Notes under the pieces: model-generated
What the model was told of the DNA's origin: nothing
The model's database searches: none
The model's input: only the letters and a program-made list of their open reading frames with translations
Assembly: GCF_000473065.1 (NCBI RefSeq)
Contig: NZ_AXAZ01000036.1
Span: 479 to 64,478 of the forward strand
From: Bradyrhizobium sp. WSM1743
GTDB lineage: Bacteria > Pseudomonadota > Alphaproteobacteria > Rhizobiales > Xanthobacteraceae
Direction: 5' to 3'
Length of the DNA stretch: 64,000 nucleotides
Made by a program: the position numbers and the translations under genes
Shown: in pieces, positions 45,532-53,970 of the stretch
How positions within the stretch are numbered: position 1 is the first letter of the stretch
How the letters are laid out: each line of letters begins with the position of its first letter

Positions 45532-46521
45532 ATGTCCGCCAAACTCGATCGCCGCCACTTCGTCGCCGCCGGCACCGCTGCACTCGCGATGCCTTTCGCC
45601 GTGCGCAACGCATCGGCGCAAACCACGTGGCCGTCGCGGCAGATCCGCATGATCTGCAGCTATCCGGCCGGCGGTCAGACCGACCTGCTCGCGCGCGCCT
45701 ATGGCGAATTCATCTCCAAGCAGATCGGCAAGACCGTCGTCATCGAGAACAAGCCCGGCGCTTCCGGCGCGATCGGCACGGCGGAGGTCGCCCGCGCCGA
45801 GCCCGACGGCCACACCATCCTGTGCTCGATCTCGACCACCTACATCATGAACCGGGTCGTGATGAAGAATCCCGGCTATGACATGGACAAGGATCTGACG
45901 CTCGTCAGCGTCATTCCGGGCGCGGGCCTGTTGCTGGTGGCGAACCCGAGAACCGGGGTCAAGACGCTGGAGGATTTCGTCGCCTTTGCGCGCAAGAGCG
46001 GCAAGGTGAACTTCGGCACCTACAGCGCGGGCTCGGCCCCGCACATGACGATCAACGAGCTCAACAAGCAGTATGGCCTCAACATCGAGCCGGTGCACTA
46101 TCGCGGCGAGGCGCCGATGTGGACGGGAATGCTGGAAGGCACGCTCGATGCCGCGATGGGCAGCTACACGGCCGCACAGTCGGTCCTGCAAAGCGACCGC
46201 GGCACCGTGTTCGCCGTGCATTCGAAGAAGGTCGATGCAATTCCGACCATCAAGACTCTTCCGGAACAGGGCGCGACCTCAAAATTCTTCACCGTGAGCG
46301 GATTCACCGGCTGGGCAGTGCCGAAGGCGACGCCACAGCCGGTGGTCGATCGCCTCGCCGAGCTCTGCGTCGCCGCCAACAACGATCCGAAGGTGAAGGA
46401 GGTTCTCGCGACATTCGTGCTCGAACCCGCCATCGGCTTCAAGGAAACCAATGCGCTGTATCAGCGCGAGCTGCCGATCTGGATCGAGAGCGCGCAGGCG
46501 CTCGGCCTCGAGCCAGCCTGA
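45532..46521 (+). CDS. TctC/Bug-type tripartite tricarboxylate-binding protein
   Basis: This 329-residue protein has a twin-arginine-like signal (DRRHFVAAGTAALAMPFAVR) and the Bug/TctC solute-binding fold: PSRQIRMICSYPAGGQTDLLAR, VIENKPGASGAIGTAEVARA, and MWTGMLEGTLDAAMGSYTA. Such proteins bind carboxylates or other small solutes with membrane TctAB partners, which are not in this window. The start follows a GGGAGAGAA site. It stands alone between repeats. Confidence 0.88.
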   Translation: MSAKLDRRHFVAAGTAALAMPFAVRNASAQTTWPSRQIRMICSYPAGGQTDLLARAYGEFISKQIGKTVVIENKPGASGAIGTAEVARAEPDGHTILCSISTTYIMNRVVMKNPGYDMDKDLTLVSVIPGAGLLLVANPRTGVKTLEDFVAFARKSGKVNFGTYSAGSAPHMTINELNKQYGLNIEPVHYRGEAPMWTGMLEGTLDAAMGSYTAAQSVLQSDRGTVFAVHSKKVDAIPTIKTLPEQGATSKFFTVSGFTGWAVPKATPQPVVDRLAELCVAANNDPKVKEVLATFVLEPAIGFKETNALYQRELPIWIESAQALGLEPA

Positions 46522-46575
46522 GCCATGGCTGGCGCGCCGGTTGCTCGCTTCCCGGCCCGGAGACCGGCCAAAGCC

Positions 46576-46679
46576 TAAGGCGCGATGAGATTTGGATGAA
46601 TCGTCATCGCGCCTTAGGTCTTTGTTTGAGCATGATCTTTTCGGAGAACCGCTTCACACTTTTTCGGATCATGCTCTAG
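46576..46679. repeat. Composite palindromic repeat
   Basis: TAAGGCGCGATGA (46576-46588) pairs with TCATCGCGCCTTA (46604-46616), and GAGCATGATC (46629-46638) pairs with GATCATGCTC (46668-46677). The same parts appear, shortened, at 19726-19795. Confidence 0.8.
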
Positions 46680-46740
46680 TGTCGGAAGTGCGTTTTCCCG
46701 CTATGATTGTGCGCCTCTGCGGACAAGAAGAGCCGATCGT

Positions 46741-47166
46741 ATGACACCGGATGCAGTCGCCGTCGCCGTTATGATTATCCTGCTTTTTCCGATGGGCTAT
46801 TTCACGCTGGCATCGCCCGCCTTCCTGCTGGTGAGGCTAGATATCCAGCCCGTCGCCCAGTTGCTGCGCGGAATGTTCAATGCTCATTTCCTGGTGATGC
46901 GCGTTGCCGCCGTCATTGGAACGGTGGCTCTCCTCCTCGACGGTCGCCTGCTTGCCGCGCTGGGCGTCGGCATGATCGCGGCCCTGGCGATCTGGGGACG
47001 CCGCTGGTTCATGCAAAGGGTCGACGACCAGCTCAGCGCGCGGGACGCCGGCGATGCCGACGCCCCACGTCGGTTGCGCCGGCTGCATTGGAGCGGAATG
47101 CTGGGGAACGCGGTGCTGCTCGTCGCTCTCGTGGCCGGCATTCCCTATATCGCTATGCCGGCGTGA
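46741..47166 (+). CDS. Small multi-pass membrane protein
   Basis: This 141-residue protein has four likely membrane helices (about 5-25, 50-66, 68-88 and 116-137). The charged stretch RDAGDADAPRRLRRLH between helices 3 and 4 is cytoplasmic by the positive-inside rule. I do not recognise a named family with certainty. The start is preceded by AAGAAGAG. Confidence 0.6.
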   Translation: MTPDAVAVAVMIILLFPMGYFTLASPAFLLVRLDIQPVAQLLRGMFNAHFLVMRVAAVIGTVALLLDGRLLAALGVGMIAALAIWGRRWFMQRVDDQLSARDAGDADAPRRLRRLHWSGMLGNAVLLVALVAGIPYIAMPA

Positions 47167-47218
47167 AATATCGCCGACGTCGCGCGAGCGCTCGCCTGGA
47201 GCATTCGCTCGAAAACGC

Positions 47219-48187
47219 CTAATGCTCGCCCGAGCTGGCCGTGCCGTGCTGTGCCTTGTGGATCGAGGACGGCACCACGCCGAAATATTTTCGGAACACC
47301 CGGCTGAAATGCGATGAGCTGGAGAAGCCCCAGGAGAAGGCGACGTCGGTGATGGTCTTGCCGGCGTGGGCCTCGAGCTCCTGGCGGCAGTTCTGCAACC
47401 GCGCCTGCCAGATGTAGTCGCTCACCGTAGTGCCGCGCTCCGAAAACAGCATGTGCAGATAGCGCTTGGAGCAGCCGAGCTCGGCCGAGATCTGGTCGAT
47501 GCACAGATCCGGATCGCGCAAGTGCTCGCGGATGAAGAACTGCGCACGCACATACATCGCTTCGGGCCCGACACGATCGAACATCGTGTCGGCTTCGCGC
47601 AGCGGCAGCAGCAACAGGTCGATCAGCGAATCGGCGACACCGACCGCACTGTTCGCCGACAGCTTTGCGGCCTCGTCGAAGGTGGCATGGACGAAATCGT
47701 GGGCGATCCGCCCGGTACCGGTCTTCGCGGTCAATTTGCAGGCAGGCATCCGCTGCGACGGGAATCCGCGGTCGCGCAGCAGCGCCTTCGGCACGATCAC
47801 CACGTCGTGACGGGTGAAGGCGGGGCTGATGATCGAATGCGGGCAGGAGACGTCATAGGCGATGATGTCGCCGGGGTTGAGTTCGATATGGCGGCCTTCC
47901 TGCTCGAAATAGGACACGCCGTAGGTCTGGAAGTGGATCTTTATGTAGGGGTGTTCATTGGCCTTGGCGCGCGCCATCGTGTGTGCGATGCGATGCTGGC
48001 TGACCTCGATCTGGCAGAGCTTGAGACGCGAGACCGTGGTGTAATCGATGCGACCTTCGAGCGAGGACGCCTCCAGCGGATCGACGTCGAAATACCCGCA
48101 CAGGCTCGTCAGTCCTTCGATCCAGCTCTGGATCTGCCGCTTCGGCGTCATTCCGGTCGTCGAGAGCGTGTGAATGGTGTCGGGCAT
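47219..48187 (-). CDS. AraC-family regulator, divergent from xoxF
   Basis: This 322-residue regulator has an N-terminal AraC-binding-like domain (about 40-190) and a C-terminal helix-turn-helix pair: ISAELGCSKRYLHMLFSERG and DVAFSWGFSSSSHFSRVFRKYF. It is divergent from xoxF across a 514-base gap, so it is a candidate regulator of xoxF. I start it at the ATG at 48187; a TTG 45 bases upstream is possible. The effector is unknown. Confidence 0.85.
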   Translation of the reverse strand: MPDTIHTLSTTGMTPKRQIQSWIEGLTSLCGYFDVDPLEASSLEGRIDYTTVSRLKLCQIEVSQHRIAHTMARAKANEHPYIKIHFQTYGVSYFEQEGRHIELNPGDIIAYDVSCPHSIISPAFTRHDVVIVPKALLRDRGFPSQRMPACKLTAKTGTGRIAHDFVHATFDEAAKLSANSAVGVADSLIDLLLLPLREADTMFDRVGPEAMYVRAQFFIREHLRDPDLCIDQISAELGCSKRYLHMLFSERGTTVSDYIWQARLQNCRQELEAHAGKTITDVAFSWGFSSSSHFSRVFRKYFGVVPSSIHKAQHGTASSGEH

Positions 48188-48701
48188 TAATCCAGCCACT
48201 GATTTGATCCGGAGATTCGGCGCGAATCGCAACCAGCGCTGCCGGAGCCCTCAGCCATGATTGCGTGACGTTTACCTCGAATTTGAGCGGTCTCTTGCAA
48301 CGAGCGCCATCGTTCCATTGCCACCCTTGAAACTTAATCCTCCGCCTTAGTTGCAGCGCCGTCAAGGGGAACCTGAGCGTGGAAGGCGGCCTCAAAGGCA
48401 CACCGAAGCCGCTGAATTCGCTACTGCAAAATCAAAATCTTCGCCTCCGTGCGCTGTCGAGCAAACCGGCTTCTCTCTTGGGCAAGTTTCCCGATGACAA
48501 AGTCGTTAGGGATTGCGGCAGGAACAACAAGAACGGGCCGCTCCCGCGCGTGGACCCGTGGCTCTCATCAGGAGGAGGAAACAGCACAGCATCGTTTCTG
48601 GTCCCAATCGTGACCGCCCTGCACGAGCAGACGCCGGACGAGAAGCCCGGCGATTGAGCAATGCTTCGGAAACAATAAACGAGACCAACGGAGGAATAAC
48701 T
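48188..48701. other. Long upstream region of xoxF
   Basis: These 514 bases lie between the divergent AraC gene and xoxF. A direct repeat GCAAC-N-AGCGC occurs at 48229-48239 and 48297-48307 (68 bases start to start), which could be AraC-type half sites. xoxF itself has GGAGGAA before its ATG at 48702. An open frame in this region looks like chance. No other gene is supported. Confidence 0.4.
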
Positions 48702-50507
48702 ATGCGCAAGGTGCTACTGGCGACCTATCTCGGCTCCGCGGCGGCTCTCGCCGTCGGCAGCGCTTCAGCCAATGACGAGCTGATCAAGATGTCGCAGAAC
48801 CCGAAGGACTGGGTGATGCCGGCGGGTGACTATGCCAACACCCGCTATTCCAAGCTGAACCAGATCAACGCTCAGAACGTCGGCAAGCTCCAGGTCGCCT
48901 GGACCTTCTCGACCGGCGTGCTGCGCGGCCATGAAGGCGGCCCGCTGATCATCGGCAATGTCATGTACGTCCACACGCCGTTCCCGAACAAGGTCTACGC
49001 TCTTGACCTTTCCAACGAGAACAAAATCATCTGGAAGTACGAGCCGAAGCAGGATCCGAACGTCATTCCGGTGATGTGCTGCGACACGGTGAACCGCGGC
49101 CTGTCCTACGGTGACGGCAAGATCATCCTGCACCAGGCCGACACCAACCTCGTCGCGCTCGACGCCAAGACTGGTCAGGTGGCCTGGACGGCGACCAACG
49201 GCAATCCGGCCAAGGGCGAGACCGGCACGTCGGCCGCGCTGGTCGTCAAGGACAAGGTCCTGGTCGGCATCTCCGGCGGTGAATTCGGCGTGCAGTGCCA
49301 CGTCACCGCGTACGACCTCAAGAGCGGCAAGCAGGTCTGGCGCGCCTATTCCGAAGGTCCGGATGATCAGATCAAGTTCGATCCGGCCAAGACGATGTCG
49401 CTCGGCAAGCCGGTCGGAGCCGACTCCAGCTTGAAGACCTGGCAGGGCGATCAGTGGAAGATCGGCGGCGGCTGCACCTGGGGCTGGATCTCCTACGATC
49501 CCGCTCTGAACATGGTCTATTACGGCTCAGGCAACCCCTCGACCTGGAATCCGAAGCAGCGTCCGGGTGACAACAAATGGTCGATGACCATCTTCGCGCG
49601 GGACGCGGACACCGGAATGGCCAAGTGGGTCTACCAGATGACGCCGCACGACGAGTGGGACTATGACGGCGTCAACGAGATGATCCTCACGGATCAGCAG
49701 ATCAACGGCCAGCCGCGCAAGCTCCTGACCCATTTCGACCGCAACGGCCTCGCCTACACCATGGACCGCGAGAACGGTGAACTGCTGGTCGCCGAGAAAT
49801 ACGATCCGAAGGTGAACTGGACCTCCGGCGTCGACATGAACAAGAGCTCTCCGACCTATGGCCGCCCGAAGGTGCTCGACGCAGCTTCGACGGACAAGGC
49901 GGGCGAGGACGTCAACGTGAAGGGTATCTGCCCGGCCGCGCTCGGCACCAAGGACGAGCAGCCGGCAGCCTACTCGCCGGACACGCAGCTGTTCTACGTT
50001 CCGACCAACCACGTCTGCATGGACTACGAACCGTTCAAGGTGAGCTACACCGCGGGCCAGCCCTATGTGGGCGCGACGCTCTCGATGTATCCGCCGCAGG
50101 GTGAAAGCCACATGGGCAACTTCATCGCCTGGGACGGCAAGACCGGCAAGATCGTCTGGTCGAACAAGGAACAGTTCTCGGTCTGGTCGGGTGCGCTCGC
50201 AACCGCCGGCGGCGTGGTGTTCTACGGCACGCTCGAAGGCTACCTGAAGGCGGTCGATGCCAAGTCCGGCAAGGAGCTCTACAAGTTCAAGACTCCCTCC
50301 GGCATCATCGGCAACGTCACCACCTATGAGAACAACGGCAAGCAGTACGTTGCCGTGCTCTCCGGCGTGGGTGGCTGGGCCGGCATTGGTCTGGCGGCGG
50401 GTCTGACCGATCCGACCGCAGGTCTCGGCGCCGTCGGCGGCTACGCGGCCCTCAGCAACTACACGGCGCTCGGCGGTACGCTGACCGTGTTCTCGCTGCC
50501 GAACTAG
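48702..50507 (+). CDS. xoxF: XoxF-type lanthanide-dependent methanol dehydrogenase
   Basis: This 601-residue periplasmic PQQ enzyme oxidises methanol, probably to formaldehyde or formate. It shows a signal peptide (1-23), the vicinal disulfide pair Cys126-Cys127, metal ligands Glu194 and Asn278, catalytic Asp320 and the lanthanide-coordinating Asp322 in WDYD. The overall pattern matches the XoxF5 clade. GGAGGAA lies before the ATG at 48702. A four-cysteine cytochrome, flhA and gfa follow, the arrangement I associate with Bradyrhizobium C1 metabolism of methanol and methoxy-derived formaldehyde. No mxaI subunit gene is present. Confidence 0.95.
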   Translation: MRKVLLATYLGSAAALAVGSASANDELIKMSQNPKDWVMPAGDYANTRYSKLNQINAQNVGKLQVAWTFSTGVLRGHEGGPLIIGNVMYVHTPFPNKVYALDLSNENKIIWKYEPKQDPNVIPVMCCDTVNRGLSYGDGKIILHQADTNLVALDAKTGQVAWTATNGNPAKGETGTSAALVVKDKVLVGISGGEFGVQCHVTAYDLKSGKQVWRAYSEGPDDQIKFDPAKTMSLGKPVGADSSLKTWQGDQWKIGGGCTWGWISYDPALNMVYYGSGNPSTWNPKQRPGDNKWSMTIFARDADTGMAKWVYQMTPHDEWDYDGVNEMILTDQQINGQPRKLLTHFDRNGLAYTMDRENGELLVAEKYDPKVNWTSGVDMNKSSPTYGRPKVLDAASTDKAGEDVNVKGICPAALGTKDEQPAAYSPDTQLFYVPTNHVCMDYEPFKVSYTAGQPYVGATLSMYPPQGESHMGNFIAWDGKTGKIVWSNKEQFSVWSGALATAGGVVFYGTLEGYLKAVDAKSGKELYKFKTPSGIIGNVTTYENNGKQYVAVLSGVGGWAGIGLAAGLTDPTAGLGAVGGYAALSNYTALGGTLTVFSLPN

Positions 50508-50523
50508 GCCCATCAGCATCGCT

Positions 50524-50553
50524 CCGGCGCGTGGAATCACCTCCACGCGCCGG
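50524..50553 (+). terminator. Strong hairpin between xoxF and cytochrome gene
   Basis: A perfect 12-bp stem (CCGGCGCGTGGA with TCCACGCGCCGG) with a 6-nt loop follows the xoxF stop by 16 bases and precedes the next TTG start by 35 bases. There is no T tract, so it may stabilise the xoxF mRNA or partly attenuate the downstream genes rather than end transcription. Confidence 0.6.
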
Positions 50554-50588
50554 CTCGTCTCCACCGAACGCCTTCGAGGAAGAATCTC

Positions 50589-51110
50589 TTGCGTAAAATC
50601 TGCTCTGTCATTGCTGTGATGATCTTCGTTGCGTCCGGAGGAGTTGCGGTCGCGGAAGGTCCGGGCGACCCGACCGCGGTAAAGAAGGAAGACGACGGAA
50701 AGTGGCTCGATAAGGAGGGAAATCCCACCTACAAGATTTCAGCCGACGGCACCGTGGACTGGTTCACCTATTCCGGATACCGCCGCTATCACTCAGACTG
50801 TCATGTGTGCCACGGCCCCGACGGCATGGGCTCCACCTACGCGCCGGCGCTGAAGGATTCCGTCAAGTCGATGAGCTATGGCGACTTTATCGGCGTGATC
50901 GCCTCCGGTCGCAAGAACATCTCGACTGCACAGGAGAACGTCATGCCGGCCTTCGGCGACAATCCGAACGTCGCCTGCTACATGGACGATCTGTACGTCT
51001 ATCTGCGCGCCCGCTCCACCGAAGCATGGGGCCGGCAGCGTCCCTCCAAGAAGGAGGAGAAACCGGAGGCCTACACCAAGGCGGAAGACGCCTGCATGGG
51101 AAAGAAATGA
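50589..51110 (+). CDS. Methanol-metabolism four-Cys c-type cytochrome (XoxG-like)
   Basis: This 173-residue periplasmic cytochrome starts at a TTG with GAGGAAG upstream. It has a signal peptide (about 1-22), a single heme site CHVCH (71-75), likely axial Met119, and two further Cys (130 and 169), the feature of the four-Cys family linked to methanol metabolism (TIGR03874-like). It probably accepts electrons from XoxF encoded just upstream. Confidence 0.9.
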   Translation: MRKICSVIAVMIFVASGGVAVAEGPGDPTAVKKEDDGKWLDKEGNPTYKISADGTVDWFTYSGYRRYHSDCHVCHGPDGMGSTYAPALKDSVKSMSYGDFIGVIASGRKNISTAQENVMPAFGDNPNVACYMDDLYVYLRARSTEAWGRQRPSKKEEKPEAYTKAEDACMGKK

Positions 51111-51171
51111 ACGCGACAAGGACTGCCGAGACTATCTCTTGGCGCCCTGCGAGAATCTGAGGAGTTCTACG

Positions 51172-52281
51172 ATGAAGACACGTGCCGCCGTTGCTTTCGA
51201 AGCCAAGAAGCCGCTCGAGATCGTCGAGGTCGATCTGGAAGGCCCGAAGGCCGGCGAAGTCCTGGTCGAGATCAAGGCGACGGGCATCTGCCATACCGAC
51301 GCCTACACGCTCGACGGCTTCGACAGCGAGGGAATTTTTCCATCGATCCTGGGACATGAGGGAGCGGGCATCATCCGCGAGATCGGCCCGGGCGTGACCT
51401 CGGTGAAACCGGGCGATCACGTCATCCCGCTCTACACGCCGGAATGCCGGCAGTGCAAAAGCTGCCTCAGCCAGAAGACCAATCTCTGCACCGCGATCCG
51501 CGCGACGCAGGGCAAGGGCGTGATGCCTGACGGCACCAGCCGCTTCTCCTACAAGGGCAAGCCGATCTACCACTACATGGGCTGCTCGACCTTCTCGAAC
51601 TTCACGGTGCTGCCCGAGATCGCGGTGGCCAAGATCCGCGAGGACGCGCCGTTCGACAAGAGCTGCTACATCGGCTGCGGCGTCACCACCGGTGTCGGTG
51701 CCGTCGTCAACACCGCCAAGGTCACGCCGGGCTCCAACGTGGTCGTGTTCGGCCTCGGTGGCATCGGCCTCAACGTCATCCAGGGCGCCAAGATGGCCGG
51801 AGCCGACAAGATCATCGGCGTCGACATCAACGACTCCAAGGAGGAATGGGGTCGCAGGTTCGGCATGACCGACTTCGTCAACCCGAAGAAGATCACCGGC
51901 GACATCGTTCAGCACCTCGTCGGCCTCACCGACGGCGGCGCCGACTACACCTTCGACTGCACCGGCAACACCACCGTGATGCGCCAGGCGCTGGAAGCCT
52001 GCCATCGCGGCTGGGGCACCTCGATCATCATCGGCGTCGCCGAAGCCGGCAAGGAGATCGCCACTCGCCCGTTCCAGCTCGTCACAGGGCGCAACTGGCG
52101 CGGCACCGCTTTCGGCGGCGCGCGCGGGCGCACCGACGTGCCGAAGATCGTCGACTGGTACATGAACGGAAAGATCCAGATCGATCCGATGATCACCCAC
52201 GTGCTCAAGCTCGAAGAGATCAACAAGGGTTTTGACCTCATGCACGAGGGCAAATCCATCCGTTCAGTCGTCGTGTTCTAG
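51172..52281 (+). CDS. flhA: S-(hydroxymethyl)glutathione dehydrogenase, class III ADH
   Basis: This 369-residue zinc dehydrogenase oxidises S-hydroxymethylglutathione to S-formylglutathione with NAD. It shows ATGICHTDAYTLDG (catalytic zinc Cys), GHEGAGI, the structural zinc cluster CRQCKSCLSQKTNLC, and the Rossmann motif FGLGGIGLNVIQGAK. Length and motifs are normal for class III ADH. GAGGAG lies before the start at 51172. It is followed by gfa, and fghA is at 24694, completing the glutathione-linked pathway. Confidence 0.96.
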   Translation: MKTRAAVAFEAKKPLEIVEVDLEGPKAGEVLVEIKATGICHTDAYTLDGFDSEGIFPSILGHEGAGIIREIGPGVTSVKPGDHVIPLYTPECRQCKSCLSQKTNLCTAIRATQGKGVMPDGTSRFSYKGKPIYHYMGCSTFSNFTVLPEIAVAKIREDAPFDKSCYIGCGVTTGVGAVVNTAKVTPGSNVVVFGLGGIGLNVIQGAKMAGADKIIGVDINDSKEEWGRRFGMTDFVNPKKITGDIVQHLVGLTDGGADYTFDCTGNTTVMRQALEACHRGWGTSIIIGVAEAGKEIATRPFQLVTGRNWRGTAFGGARGRTDVPKIVDWYMNGKIQIDPMITHVLKLEEINKGFDLMHEGKSIRSVVVF

Positions 52282-52314
52282 CTCGAAAGCCATCACACCA
52301 AGGAGGATCGACCC

Positions 52315-52878
52315 ATGACTGTTGCACTCCATCCCTCGATCGACAACGGCATCAAGCAAGGCAGCGGCAGCTTTGCCGGCGGCACGCTGGTCTGCAAATG
52401 CAAGGACCATCCGGTCAAGGTCGGCATCAAGGGCGACGTCGCCCACAATCACGCCTGTGGCTGCACCAAGTGCTGGAAACCGCAGGGCGCGATCTTCTCC
52501 GTCGTCGCCGTGGTCCCGCGCCAGAACGTCACCGTGCTCGAGAACGGCGACAAGCTTCAGATCGTCGACCCCTCCGCGGTGATCCAGCGCCACGCCTGCA
52601 AGGCCTGCGGCACGCACATGTACGGCCGGATCGAGAACAAGAACCATCCGTTCTATGGCCTCGATTTCATCCATCCCGAACTGTTCCAGGAGCAGGGCTC
52701 GCAGGCGCCGCAATTCGCCGCCTTCGTCTCCTCGGTGATCGAATCGGGCGTGAAGCCCGAGCAGATGGCCGGCATCCGTTCGCGGCTCAAGGAGATCGGG
52801 CTCGAGCCCTATGACTGCCTGTCGCCGGCGCTGATGGACGCGATCGCGACCCACGTGGCGAAAGCCAAAGCCGCCTAG
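52315..52878 (+). CDS. gfa: S-(hydroxymethyl)glutathione synthase (Gfa)
   Basis: This 187-residue enzyme helps condense formaldehyde and glutathione. It shows the zinc motifs VCKCKDHPVKV, HACGCTKCWKP and ACKACGTHMYG typical of the Gfa family. It starts 33 bases after flhA with AAGGAGG, consistent with one operon. It feeds FlhA and then FghA. Confidence 0.95.
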   Translation: MTVALHPSIDNGIKQGSGSFAGGTLVCKCKDHPVKVGIKGDVAHNHACGCTKCWKPQGAIFSVVAVVPRQNVTVLENGDKLQIVDPSAVIQRHACKACGTHMYGRIENKNHPFYGLDFIHPELFQEQGSQAPQFAAFVSSVIESGVKPEQMAGIRSRLKEIGLEPYDCLSPALMDAIATHVAKAKAA

Positions 52879-52928
52879 GTAGGCCGCCTGAGCTGGCTGG
52901 GCCGCCGAGCCTTGGCCAGACCTTCTTC

Positions 52929-52960
52929 GGCTCGCTGGCGCCTATCGCCGCCAGCGAGCC
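52929..52960 (+). terminator. Hairpin after gfa
   Basis: A perfect 12-bp stem GGCTCGCTGGCG/CGCCAGCGAGCC with an 8-nt loop lies 50 bases after the gfa stop. No T tract follows, so a factor-independent stop is likely only partial. Confidence 0.6.
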
Positions 52961-53516
52961 GCACAGGTCCCCGCTCCGGGATCACCGCGGCGATACCGCC
53001 GCTTCTGCGCCACGCATATGTGAGGGCCATCAGCTCCTCAGTCCTGGTCTCTGAATGACTGCGCAGGACCGCCCGCTTCCGGCTCGAAGCTCGCGGTGCT
53101 TGCGTTCTCCCTCCCTCGACTGAGGCATCCTGCTTCGTCCGTTCGGTCTTGCTGGCGGACGAAGCTTTTTTTCGTTGTGCCCATTTCACAATTAGGCGGC
53201 GGGATGACACGCCCTGCTTTTGACAAACCATCGATACAATCTCTTCCCGGTGAGAACACTCGGCTGTGAACGCCGAACCGGGGCGATCTCTGTTACGGTC
53301 GCTTCGTCACGATGCCGCGCGAAAATACAATCAATGAAGAACAAAACGGGGGGAGGTATCGAGCACATCCAGACATCGCCATTGGCGTTCCTGCCCCCTT
53401 TCGGGATTTGCCCGCGCGGGATGACGGCGGGATGTGGCGAGACGACGCGAGGACCGTCGCCGACCGGCGGCGGACGACTTTGAATTCGGCATGCTTATGA
53501 AGAGCGAGGGACGATC
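52961..53516. other. Intergenic region without clear gene
   Basis: Several short open frames exist on both strands, but none has a convincing ribosome binding site and protein-like sequence. It presumably holds the promoter of the hydroxylase operon that starts at 53517, where GAGGGAC precedes the ATG. Confidence 0.4.
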
Positions 53517-53969
53517 ATGATCAAGGTGAAGATCAACGGCCAGGAACAGAGCTGGGACGGCGACCCGGATCTCCCGCTACTCTGGTTCCTACGTGACGAG
53601 GCCGGACTGACCGGCACCAAATACGGCTGCGGCCAGGCCCTGTGCGGTGCCTGCACCGTCATCGTCGACAAGGAAGCGGTTCGCGCCTGCATCACGTCGG
53701 TCAACGACGTCGCCGGACGCGAGGTCACCACGATCGAGGGACTGCATCCGAACGGCGATCATCCGGTGCAGAAGGCTTGGCGCCAGGTCAACGTGCCCCA
53801 ATGCGGCTTCTGCCAGGCCGGCCAGATCATGCAGGCCGCAGCACTTCTGATGGACAACCCAAAACCCTCGCATGACCAGATCCGGGAGGCGATGTCCGGC
53901 AACATCTGCCGCTGCGGCTGCTACCAGCGCATCGAGAACGCCATCCATCTCGCATCGACGGGGGTGTGA
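53517..53969 (+). CDS. [2Fe-2S] subunit of a molybdopterin hydroxylase
   Basis: This 150-residue protein binds two [2Fe-2S] clusters: the first in CGQALCGACTV (plus the plant-ferredoxin-type Cys earlier), the second in QCGFCQAGQIMQA and SGNICRCGCY. It is the small subunit of isoquinoline 1-oxidoreductase/xanthine-dehydrogenase-like enzymes. The large subunit gene starts two bases after its stop. Its lack of a signal peptide means it is probably carried out with the TAT-exported large subunit. Confidence 0.93.
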   Translation: MIKVKINGQEQSWDGDPDLPLLWFLRDEAGLTGTKYGCGQALCGACTVIVDKEAVRACITSVNDVAGREVTTIEGLHPNGDHPVQKAWRQVNVPQCGFCQAGQIMQAAALLMDNPKPSHDQIREAMSGNICRCGCYQRIENAIHLASTGV

Positions 53970-53970
53970 C

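Noticed and set aside
53220..53500. Short plus-strand frames before the hydroxylase genes
   Set aside because: No convincing ribosome binding site and no recognisable domain or signal peptide.
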